Source: an uncultured Clostridia bacterium (GTDB taxonomy: Bacteria > Bacillota > Clostridia > Oscillospirales > Acutalibacteraceae). From it: 15,907 nucleotides of DNA. The stretch spans positions 1 through 15,907 of the forward strand of contig CALWMQ010000191.1 in NCBI GenBank assembly GCA_944382025.1, written 5' to 3'. The notes under the pieces were generated by a model. It had not been told where the DNA came from and ran no database searches. It worked only from the letters and a program-made list of their open reading frames with translations. Positions 7,138 to 15,026 of the stretch are shown here, piece after piece (positions within the stretch are counted from its first letter, which is position 1; every line of letters begins with the position of its first letter). A program made the translations under genes and the position numbers.

Positions 7138-10100
7138 AGCGGCGATAGCGGCTTTATAGTCAGGGAACCGGTATGGAGTAAAGATCGGGTATACGCCTCT
7201 TCTACCGCCTTATTATAGGCCTCCATGTCGACAGAAGGACATTGGGGAGTGGCATAAATATCGTCCACACCGGTTTTGCCCGCGTCAGATAAACGTACAA
7301 CAACACGGATACAGTTGACAGATGTTATGTCGAAGGGGTCAGTTCCCTCAAATACCCCCTCGCTAATGGGGAGGAGAACATTGTTCCATCCGCTTTTGGT
7401 AATGTAGGCGCGTAAGGGCCAGGAGATTTCACCATTGTCCACTGTTCCGGAGCTGGTAATCTCCACCATTCCACCGGCGAACTTACTAATATCGTCCACG
7501 TAAATCCACAGGCGTAGGCAGCCGTTCTCGTAGGCGCTCAAATCTTTGGAAGGAGCGAAATTCCGGAAGAAATAGGTATCCCCGGCCGCGCTGATGGAAC
7601 CGCTGATCCAGTCGGCACCTTCCTGGTAGCCGCCGGTAGTTTCCAGCTGCAGGGAGGTTCCGCTCCAGACCACTTCCGTTGTGACACTGTCCAAGCAGAG
7701 ATCACCTTGAGGGGCTTTTTGCGTGATGGATATATCATCGATTCCCACTACTGCTCCCCCACTTTGTATAGCTACCAGTCTTATACAGTTCAAATTGGAT
7801 GGATCAAAAGGTCTGGTCCCCTGTTTCAGGGCGTTTTCCAGGGGCAGGTACAGGTCATTCCAGCCATTTTGAGTCAGATAATCTTTCAGATTCCAATAGA
7901 GTTCTTCCTCATCCACATACCCGGCGCTGGTGATTTCAACCATTCCCCCGGTAATCTTGGCAATATCATCCACATATACCCGAAGATGGAGATAACCGTC
8001 CATGTAATCGGAGATATTAAAGGGGCTGAAGCCACGGCAAAACACGATATCGCCGGACGCCACAGCGGCCTTGAGCCAGTCAGCGCCCTGGGTATATCCC
8101 CCGGTGGTTTCCAAGGTCATGGGGCTGCCAATCCATGGGTCTATCGCTTTCACCAGGTCCAAAACCAGATCGTCAAGCGCAGGGGGGATTTGGGGGGCTT
8201 CCATGGTCATATACAGGTTGTCGATGCCGGCCTTGGCGGTATCATTGGGAAGACCCACATACATCCGGATCAGATCCAAAGCAGTGGGGTCGAAAGGATC
8301 GGTTCCCACAGCGACAGCCTGGTCTATCGGCAGGTACAGTTCATTCCAGCCATCCTGGCGGGCGTACTCAAGGAGGTTCCATTTAATGGTTTGGTTAACC
8401 AAGGCGCCGCCGTTGCTGGAGAGCTCCAGCCAGCCCTGAGTAACCGCTTCGAGATCCTCCACATACACCCATACATGGAGATACCCATAGGAGGAGATAT
8501 CGGTGGGAGAGAACCCGCGGCAGAAAACCGCGTCCCCGGCGTCGTTGCGGGTAGTGCTGAGCCAGTTGCCGTTATGTCCGCCGGAGGTTTCGACGGTAAA
8601 TGTCCGGTCGCCGAACCAGGGACTGACTGCTTCTACCGGATCCAGGACCAGATCATCGGGCGTGGAAGGTTCCTCAGGACTTGTTTTGGTCATATACAGG
8701 TTGTCGATGCCGGCTTTGGCGGTATCATTGGGAAGACCCACATACATCCGGAGCAGATCCAAAGCAGTGGGGTCGAAAGGATCGGTTCCCACAGCGACAG
8801 CCTGGTCTATGGGCAGGTACAGTTCATTCCAGCCATCCTGGCGGGCGTAATCCAGAAGGTTCCATTTGATGGTTTGGTTGACCAAGGCGCCGCCGTTGCT
8901 GGAGAGCTCCAGCCAGCCCTGAGTAACCGCTTCGAGATCCTCCACATACATCCATACATGGAGATACCCATAGGAGGAGATATCGGTGGGAGAGAACCCG
9001 CGGCAGAAAACCGCGTCCCCGGCATCGTTACGGGTGGTGCTGAGCCAGTTGCCGTTATTCCCGCCGGAGGTTTCGATGGTAAATGTACGATCTCCGAACC
9101 AGGGACTGACTGCTTCTACCGGATCCAGAACCAGAGGCTGATTTTCATCTATGACGCCGTCAAAGTTAGAGGCTCCCACGGCGCAGATGCCAAACCAATC
9201 ATTTTCCACCTGAGGATTATCCCTCAGGATCAGTGTTACTTGATGATGGCCGGCTCCGCCCAGGTGAAGCACATGCTGGACATTCATATATCCGGTACCA
9301 AGATAAGCCCAGTTGATAGTTTCTTTAACAACGCCGTCCACTTGGATTTCCAGGTCTCCGGATTGGGGTGTTAGGGCAAAGAACAGATAGAAATAACCGC
9401 CGTCCACGTCAAAGGTCAGGGAAGACCCTACTGTAGAGGTCTGCCATCCCTCGGTACTCAGCTGATAGATACGGGCGGAGTAATCTCCTGTCCATCCGTT
9501 CGCGCTCACCTGTACATGGTCGTTTTGGGTGAAGTTTTCTATCAGTACCGCGTCGTCAAACCCATTGCTGGTAACGCTTTCCGGAAGGGCAGTGTCCTGG
9601 GCATCAGGCTGGACATTCCGGTCAAGAATTTCCCGCTGCATATACCGGGTCAGCAGCTCTGCCAGCAGTTTGTGCCCGGCATCGGTAGGATGGACCTGAT
9701 CGGAAGACCAGATATCAACCGCCCGCAGCCCCCGGATATCGGTGACCTGGGACAGCTCATAATAAGCGGAGCGGAAGCTGATCTGGGGTACGCCATAGGC
9801 TTGGTTGATGGGAATTTGGGTGTCCTGAATATTGTTGCCGTTCAGAGGGCATACATTGGAGTTGATGGTGGCGATACCGTTGCCGATCAGCTTGCAAAGG
9901 ATCCCCTCATAGGCTTCCGCGCCGTGGGGTAAACCATAGTCGTTGGTGCCAAAATCCACAATGACCAGATCGGGATGATGGGCCAGTACATCCCGTTCCA
10001 GGCGGGTAACCCCAAACACACCTTCGGTAGAGCCGATGCCGGCATTGACCAGGGTTACGTTGTTGTTGGCGGGATTTCCGTCCAAGCCGTCCAGCCAATC

Positions 10101-12512
10101 CCGTACCAGAGCCGCCCATTCATTGCCAGGTGCGGCTACTGCCCCCGCGGTAATGGAATCGCCAAGGGTTACCAGGGTTACGGCATCTCCGTTTTTAGCT
10201 TTCGCCAAAACCGCGGCGATTGCCGCCCGGTTATTGTCCGCACCGGTGTAGATCAGGGAGCGGGTATAGGCTTCCTCCACCGCGGCGTCATACTCAGAGG
10301 TATCGATTTCCGGCAGTTTTTCGGTCATGCAGATATGGTCGATACCGGTGGTAGAGGCGCCTCCCAGGCTGATGACCACACGCATACAGTTGACCCGGGA
10401 GATATCGAAAGCGGTTGAGCCCTGAGGAATACCGTCTTTAATGGGCAGATACAGTTCATTCCAACCGCTGTCGGTGATGTAGGAGAGCAGCGGCCAGGAG
10501 ATTTCAGCTTCGTCTACTGTCCCGGAACTGGTCAATTCCACCATGCCACCGGTGACTTTGCTGATATCCTCCACATATACCCACAGACGCAGGCTGCCTG
10601 CCTGGTAATCGGAAAGGTCCATGGGGAGGAAGGTACGGAAGAATTGGACATCTCCTGCCGCTTCCAGCCGGGAACTGATCCAAACGGCGCCGTTTTCATA
10701 GCCGCCGGAAGTCTGGAAAGTCATGGGCGATCCTGACCAGGGGTAGATAGAGCGGATGGGGTCTAGGACATAGTTGCCGTCCGGATCAATGGGATCGGCT
10801 TTAGCTGGGGCGGTTTTGCTCAGGGTAATATAATCCACCCCCACCAGCTGGTCGGTATTGGACAGGACGTATACCCGCATAAAGTTGAATTTACTGAAAT
10901 CGGTACCGCCGCCTACCTGATTGGCTTGGCTGAACGGCAGATACAGTTCGTTCCATCCGTTGGTCAGATCCCATTCCAGCAGATTCCAGGAGGTTTCTCC
11001 CACGTCCGCCTCATTGCCGCTGCACAGCTCAACCTGACCACCGGTCACCTGGTCGATATCGCTGATATACAGCCATAGATGCGCATATCCCTCCCGGTAG
11101 TCCCGAATATCCACGTCTGAGAATCCACGGGCGAATACGATCGCTCCCTCTTCCCGGGACTGGCTGGCCAGATACGCGTTGCCTTTGGCCTGACCTTGTT
11201 TCAGCAGCTGGAGTCCGGTTCCCTCCCAGGGGCTCAGCTTTTCCACGATATCCAGCACGAATTCGCCTTGATCATCCAGATCGCCGGTGGACAGGGAAGG
11301 CTTCTCTTCCGGGGTATCGTCCCCGGGAGACGGTGCTTTATCTGACAGGCTGATGTAATCCACACCAACCGGCGTTTCCTGGGTGGTGACAAGATAGATC
11401 CTGAAATAGTTCACCGCCGACAGGTCGGTTTCCCCGCCCACGGAGTGGGCATCCGCCAGGGGCAGATACAATTCGTTCCATCCGTCTTTGGTGATGTAAT
11501 CCACCAGTTCCCAGGAGGTTTCCTTGGTATCTGGTCCGCCGGCGCTGCTCAGCTCAACCTCGCCGCCGGCCAGTTTCTGAGAATCCTTTATATAGACCCA
11601 GAGATGCAGACACCCGTTTTTGTATTGGCTGATATCGATCGGGGCCAGGTCCTGACACAGGATATAAGCGTCTCCGTCCCGCGTTTTGCCGGACAGGTAG
11701 GCTTGCCCTTTGGGCGCGTTGTCCCGTACCAGTTCCCACTCTGTGCCGTACCATCCCGCCAGGCTTTCCACTTCGTCCACGACAAATTCGCCGTTCTCGT
11801 CCAGGTGCGAGGGAGGCGGAGGAGTGTCGTTAGTGACTTGGATTTTATCAATACCCAGCTTACAATTTCCTTCTGTCACAATATAGATCCTCATAAAGTT
11901 GCAGGCGGACAGGTCCAGATCTCCTCCCGCGGCGTTGGCGGAAGCGAAGGGCAGATATACCTCGTTCCAGCCTGATTTTTTCACATACTGCAGCATGGTC
12001 CAGTTTTTTTCCTGGTCATCGCTGGTTCCGGAGCTGGTTAATTCGATCTGGCCGTCCAGTACCTGGGTAATATCCTCCACATAGATCCACATGTGCAGGT
12101 AACCGTTGCTGTAGGCGGTAAGATCCAGAGCCGGGACAAACGTACGGTACAGCAGGGCAGCGTTGGCCGCGTCCCGTTGTTCGGCCGCCAGCCAGGAATT
12201 GCCTTCCGGGGCCTGTTCGGAATGGAGGACTGCCCCCGTCCCCTGCCATTCCCCGATGCTCTCCACCTCATCGATGAGGCCGTCTTGAGGGACGACGCTG
12301 GAAGGAGATTCCGGCTGGGGGGTGGTGGGCAACGGATCCTGGTCTCCGGTTGTGGGGGTGGCAGAAGATCCAGGATTATCAACAGGTTCGACGGGAGGAT
12401 CCTGGCCCCCTAAAACGTTGACCAGGATCAGGGTCGTCACCGCGGCGATAACAACGAGGGCCGCGATAAGAAGTAAAATGAGATTTTTCCGGGTTTTCAG
12501 TTTTTCCAGCAT
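7095..12512 (-). CDS. Giant membrane-anchored polymodular SGNH esterase, 5' part (frameshifted)
   Basis: The 1805-residue frame starts at the ATG at 12512, 36 bases after the LamG-GH5 gene, with AAGGATGGG upstream. Residues 11-36 form one hydrophobic segment after a Lys-rich start, an uncleaved signal anchor by appearance. A Pro/Thr/Ser linker runs to about 78. Repeated modules lie at 81-228, 246-391, 421-567 and 584-731. Then come a helical linker, an SGNH domain (about 775-962: GDS with Ser786, GIGSTE, GTND with Asn857, D938-x-x-H941) and a jelly-roll-like domain (about 981-1120). Further modules follow at 1130-1276, 1291-1437, 1452-1598 and 1608-1757. The last 20 or so residues are frameshift nonsense; homology continues in the next frame, so the intact product would be about 2330 residues. 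Likely role: surface deacylation and binding of polysaccharide (inferred). No dockerin, SLH or sortase signal is visible. Confidence 0.85.
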   Translation of the reverse strand: MLEKLKTRKNLILLLIAALVVIAAVTTLILVNVLGGQDPPVEPVDNPGSSATPTTGDQDPLPTTPQPESPSSVVPQDGLIDEVESIGEWQGTGAVLHSEQAPEGNSWLAAEQRDAANAALLYRTFVPALDLTAYSNGYLHMWIYVEDITQVLDGQIELTSSGTSDDQEKNWTMLQYVKKSGWNEVYLPFASANAAGGDLDLSACNFMRIYIVTEGNCKLGIDKIQVTNDTPPPPSHLDENGEFVVDEVESLAGWYGTEWELVRDNAPKGQAYLSGKTRDGDAYILCQDLAPIDISQYKNGCLHLWVYIKDSQKLAGGEVELSSAGGPDTKETSWELVDYITKDGWNELYLPLADAHSVGGETDLSAVNYFRIYLVTTQETPVGVDYISLSDKAPSPGDDTPEEKPSLSTGDLDDQGEFVLDIVEKLSPWEGTGLQLLKQGQAKGNAYLASQSREEGAIVFARGFSDVDIRDYREGYAHLWLYISDIDQVTGGQVELCSGNEADVGETSWNLLEWDLTNGWNELYLPFSQANQVGGGTDFSKFNFMRVYVLSNTDQLVGVDYITLSKTAPAKADPIDPDGNYVLDPIRSIYPWSGSPMTFQTSGGYENGAVWISSRLEAAGDVQFFRTFLPMDLSDYQAGSLRLWVYVEDISKVTGGMVELTSSGTVDEAEISWPLLSYITDSGWNELYLPIKDGIPQGSTAFDISRVNCMRVVISLGGASTTGIDHICMTEKLPEIDTSEYDAAVEEAYTRSLIYTGADNNRAAIAAVLAKAKNGDAVTLVTLGDSITAGAVAAPGNEWAALVRDWLDGLDGNPANNNVTLVNAGIGSTEGVFGVTRLERDVLAHHPDLVIVDFGTNDYGLPHGAEAYEGILCKLIGNGIATINSNVCPLNGNNIQDTQIPINQAYGVPQISFRSAYYELSQVTDIRGLRAVDIWSSDQVHPTDAGHKLLAELLTRYMQREILDRNVQPDAQDTALPESVTSNGFDDAVLIENFTQNDHVQVSANGWTGDYSARIYQLSTEGWQTSTVGSSLTFDVDGGYFYLFFALTPQSGDLEIQVDGVVKETINWAYLGTGYMNVQHVLHLGGAGHHQVTLILRDNPQVENDWFGICAVGASNFDGVIDENQPLVLDPVEAVSPWFGDRTFTIETSGGNNGNWLSTTRNDAGDAVFCRGFSPTDISSYGYLHVWMYVEDLEAVTQGWLELSSNGGALVNQTIKWNLLDYARQDGWNELYLPIDQAVAVGTDPFDPTALDLLRMYVGLPNDTAKAGIDNLYMTKTSPEEPSTPDDLVLDPVEAVSPWFGDRTFTVETSGGHNGNWLSTTRNDAGDAVFCRGFSPTDISSYGYLHVWVYVEDLEAVTQGWLELSSNGGALVNQTIKWNLLEYARQDGWNELYLPIDQAVAVGTDPFDPTALDLIRMYVGLPNDTAKAGIDNLYMTMEAPQIPPALDDLVLDLVKAIDPWIGSPMTLETTGGYTQGADWLKAAVASGDIVFCRGFSPFNISDYMDGYLHLRVYVDDIAKITGGMVEITSAGYVDEEELYWNLKDYLTQNGWNDLYLPLENALKQGTRPFDPSNLNCIRLVAIQSGGAVVGIDDISITQKAPQGDLCLDSVTTEVVWSGTSLQLETTGGYQEGADWISGSISAAGDTYFFRNFAPSKDLSAYENGCLRLWIYVDDISKFAGGMVEITSSGTVDNGEISWPLRAYITKSGWNNVLLPISEGVFEGTDPFDITSVNCIRVVVRLSDAGKTGVDDIYATPQCPSVDMEAYNKAVEEAYTRSLLHTGSLTIKPLSPLCCGRLKMVNQSPW
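8202..9125 (-). repeat. Near-identical tandem module pair, 483-base period
   Basis: The module at 8685-9125 recurs at 8202-8642 with about 20 base differences over about 440 bases by eye, far closer than any other two copies. This points to a recent in-frame tandem duplication within the giant SGNH gene. Confidence 0.9.
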
Positions 12513-12548
12513 ACATTATCCCATCCTTACTGATTTAACAAGAATCCT

Positions 12549-15011
12549 TTACGGCATTTTTGCGCACAGGTACATTTGATCTACGCCAACGGGCATGGCC
12601 TCGGTGACCAATGCGTAAATCCGGATGAAATCAATGGCTTTCAAGTCAGCGGCCTTTTGCCCGGTGGAGGCATCCGCCAGGGGCAGATACAACTCATTCC
12701 AGCCGCTGCTGGTCACATATTTTTTCAGATCCCAGGAGGTTTCGTACATATCCGGCACACCGGAGCTGCACAATTCGATCTGCCCGCCGGTGATCTTCTC
12801 TATATCTTCCACATAAACCCATACGTGGAGATAACCGTTGCTGTAAGCGGAGACATCTTTTTTCTGAGGAAGGGCATTAGCGAAAACAGCGGCATTTCCG
12901 GCATCCACCGATTCGGTGCGGAGCCATCCATATCCGGAGGGGGCCTTATCATTGCTTACCTGTAGCCCGGTGCCGTACCAGGATCCTACCGATTCAAAGT
13001 TATCAATCACCAGCCAGTCAGGATCAGTTTCAATGGTGACGATTTCACCGGGTTCCACCAGCGGCGTGACGCCCAGGCCCTCTTCCAGCATCTCGTAATC
13101 GAACATATTCGCGGCTACTTCCGGATCAGGGCTGGTTCCGTAGGAATGGGCGTCAATCTGGAAGATGGTATGAGCTTCGTTGTAGGACCAGTAGCTCCAG
13201 CCGATATCATAGGCATCAAAGGAGGAACGCATATCCTTGGTAAACTGGAGCCGGACTTCGGGAGAAATACCCGAGCCGTCCACCGCGCTGCGCCAAAGGA
13301 CTTTGGGGGTTTCAGCGTCCATGCAGCCGAATTCCACACACATGATATGGATATTCCCACCGTATTTCTGGCGCCATTGATCCAGGCTTTCAGCCCGTTT
13401 CATGTGCCATTCGGGTCCGTAAGGGACACCGTACAGGTTAGGACGGTCCTGACGCTGACCGTCGTATTCGCCGTTGACATAGGCGGTCAGCATTTCCCGC
13501 ATCTGGGATTTCAGGGAATCCGGCACCAATTCGATGGCGTTTTCGATGGCGTCGGTGTAATCCACGCCCTCCTCGACAGGGTAGGGGATATCCTTGACAT
13601 AGCTCCAGCCGGTGAGCTGGTCAGGAGTGGTTCCGTAATAATACCATCCGATGGTATAGGGCTCGTAGGTGGTAAAGGTGTAGATCAGGTTGCTGTCAGA
13701 GGCGGGGGACATATCCTTCAAGCGTTCCAGATGTCCCCATCCGTCACTGCTGGTGAGGATGGTATGCTGGGGGAGGACGTTGCGTACCGCGCCCCACATC
13801 CGGTCGCTCATCCAGCTCCAGGTAACGGTCTGGTTGTTCTCAGCCGGTTCGGTCATCAGCTGCAGTGCCACGGTTTCAGGACCCCAGTTTTCCCCAATCC
13901 AGGCTGCCAGTTCCCCGTACCAGCGGATCAGTTCTTCGAAATTCTCCAGATTTTTCAGGTATCGGGGTTTAAAATCCTGTTCAGGGTGGATGCAGAGAAT
14001 GCAGCGGAAATTATGATCCTTTACGTACCCCAGCACTCGGGTGATATACTCCAGGTTTTCCCGGATCAATCCGCCCTCATCATCAATCAAATGGTTGGGC
14101 GTCAGCAGGAGTTTCACATGATCGAAACCCATATTGATACAGTTGATGATATCGTTTTCGGTAACGGTCTGACCTTCGCTGGGCAGGGGTTCTGGCTGGA
14201 TGTACTGCCGCCGGTCGATCACGATGCCTTTTTTCAGGTTCAGGAACGGGCTCTGGGGTTCGTTATCCGCCGTATTCAGCACGGTGCTGGTGACATCGGC
14301 AGGGGATTTGGCCCGGTTATAGATCCTGACCTGGGCCATAGTCCCGTCAAAACCGTTTTCGCCGGCGGTATCGGAACCCAGAAAGAGATCCTGGGTAGAT
14401 CCCTGCGCGGAGCCGGAGGCATCAACGGTTTTTACGTTTTCCCCATCAATATAGTAGGTGAGCTTTCCTTTTTCACAGCTGACCAGAATATGGTGCCATT
14501 TACCGTCTGTCAAGCTGACGCCGCTGGTTTCCAGCCCGGTCATGCCGCTGGCTTCAAAAGCCAATTCATGGTTATTTTCCCCGTCCAGGTACAGGCGGAA
14601 CCCATCCAGTTCACTGGTTCCGTCGGCAGGGGCTCCCTGCATCATGAGTACCCGATCCCCTTCTTCCCGGACCGGTGCCATAGCCCACAGGGAAATGGCA
14701 AATTCTTTTTTCAGGTTCACGCCGCTTTTTTGGATGTACACATTGGATCCTTTGGTGGAGAAATCCAGGGACTTCCCGAAGGTTTGATTGTTCAGCCAAA
14801 CGCCCCATTTCTGCTCACCGGATACGCCCTTTTCCAGTTCGGAGGCTACGGTAGTTCCGGTGCCGCCGTCGTTGAGCGGCCAGGCGGCCACCAGATTGGC
14901 GGTTTGGCCGGAACCGGAGGAATCACAACCGGATCCTGTCAGCAGCATGGCCGCGGCCAGACTGCCAGCCAGGCAGGAGCTGAGAAACCGCCTTCCAAAT
15001 TTAGGAAACAT
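12549..15011 (-). CDS. Lipoprotein with LamG domain, GH5-like glycoside hydrolase domain and C-terminal repeated module
   Basis: From the ATG at 15011 the protein has 820 residues. A signal peptide ends in LLTGSGC (Cys29, a non-ideal lipobox) and a Ser/Gly linker. A LamG/concanavalin-like sandwich follows at about 38-248 (AAWPLNDGGTGT, FAISLWAMAPV, KWHHILVSC, MAQVRIYNRAKS). A GH5-like TIM barrel spans about 258-646, with acid/base candidate Glu388 in LMTEP and nucleophile candidate Glu560 in IMCVEFGC; TTYEPYTIGW lies between. A short linker leads to one copy of the repeated module (670-817). GAGGAG lies 11 bases from the ATG and 5 from a TTG at 15017; either could be the start. It begins 15 bases after the preceding GH5 gene. 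Predicted role: surface-bound endo-acting glycanase (cellulose, mannan or xyloglucan class unresolved). Thr replaces the usual Asn before the acid/base Glu. Confidence 0.85.
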   Translation of the reverse strand: MFPKFGRRFLSSCLAGSLAAAMLLTGSGCDSSGSGQTANLVAAWPLNDGGTGTTVASELEKGVSGEQKWGVWLNNQTFGKSLDFSTKGSNVYIQKSGVNLKKEFAISLWAMAPVREEGDRVLMMQGAPADGTSELDGFRLYLDGENNHELAFEASGMTGLETSGVSLTDGKWHHILVSCEKGKLTYYIDGENVKTVDASGSAQGSTQDLFLGSDTAGENGFDGTMAQVRIYNRAKSPADVTSTVLNTADNEPQSPFLNLKKGIVIDRRQYIQPEPLPSEGQTVTENDIINCINMGFDHVKLLLTPNHLIDDEGGLIRENLEYITRVLGYVKDHNFRCILCIHPEQDFKPRYLKNLENFEELIRWYGELAAWIGENWGPETVALQLMTEPAENNQTVTWSWMSDRMWGAVRNVLPQHTILTSSDGWGHLERLKDMSPASDSNLIYTFTTYEPYTIGWYYYGTTPDQLTGWSYVKDIPYPVEEGVDYTDAIENAIELVPDSLKSQMREMLTAYVNGEYDGQRQDRPNLYGVPYGPEWHMKRAESLDQWRQKYGGNIHIMCVEFGCMDAETPKVLWRSAVDGSGISPEVRLQFTKDMRSSFDAYDIGWSYWSYNEAHTIFQIDAHSYGTSPDPEVAANMFDYEMLEEGLGVTPLVEPGEIVTIETDPDWLVIDNFESVGSWYGTGLQVSNDKAPSGYGWLRTESVDAGNAAVFANALPQKKDVSAYSNGYLHVWVYVEDIEKITGGQIELCSSGVPDMYETSWDLKKYVTSSGWNELYLPLADASTGQKAADLKAIDFIRIYALVTEAMPVGVDQMYLCAKMP

Positions 15012-15026
15012 TTCCAAACACACTCC

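Larger units (their letters stand above)
5578..12512 (-). pseudogene. Whole frameshifted gene: module array with two SGNH units
   Basis: The two frames above belong to one gene. In the first SGNH unit, 15 bases separate ACCGGT (linker Thr-Gly) from the Ala-Ala-Ile-Ala-Ala codons. At the second unit only 14 bases do (about 7155-7168), so one base is missing. Restoring one C in the CCC run (GGG at 7163-7165 on the plus strand) joins the frames as TGSPDYKAAIAAVL. It may be a real inactivating mutation, phase variation or an assembly error. The open state of both frames over their full lengths argues that any true mutation is recent. Confidence 0.7.
5596..13004 (-). repeat. Ten copies of a ~148-residue beta-sandwich-like module
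   Basis: Approximate copies in transcription order: 13004-12561 (end of the LamG-GH5 protein), 12272-11829, 11777-11340, 11252-10812, 10763-10320, 9125-8685, 8642-8202, 8159-7719, 7691-7242 and 6039-5596. Shared landmarks are W-x-G near the start, GYLHLW-x-Y-x-x-D, GG-x-[VI]-E-[LI]-x-S, W-x-L, GWN-[ED]-LYLPL and a closing G-[VI]-D. The spaced aromatic and acidic residues suggest a carbohydrate-binding beta-sandwich, but I cannot name a family. Confidence 0.85.

Noticed and set aside
7140..7180. Programmed -1 ribosomal frameshift joining the two SGNH frames
   Set aside because: A -1 shift would restore the frame, but no X-XXY-YYZ slippery site or obvious stimulatory structure is visible; a missing base is simpler.
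8202..9125. CRISPR-like or mobile-element explanation for the direct repeats
   Set aside because: The repeats are in-frame protein modules of about 483 bases, with no short repeat-spacer pattern, terminal inverted repeats or transposase.
7707..9374. 555-residue plus-strand open frame opposite the module array
   Set aside because: It repeats with the period of the modules (HIHPYMEIPIGGDIGG appears twice), as expected for the shadow of a duplicated gene on the other strand.
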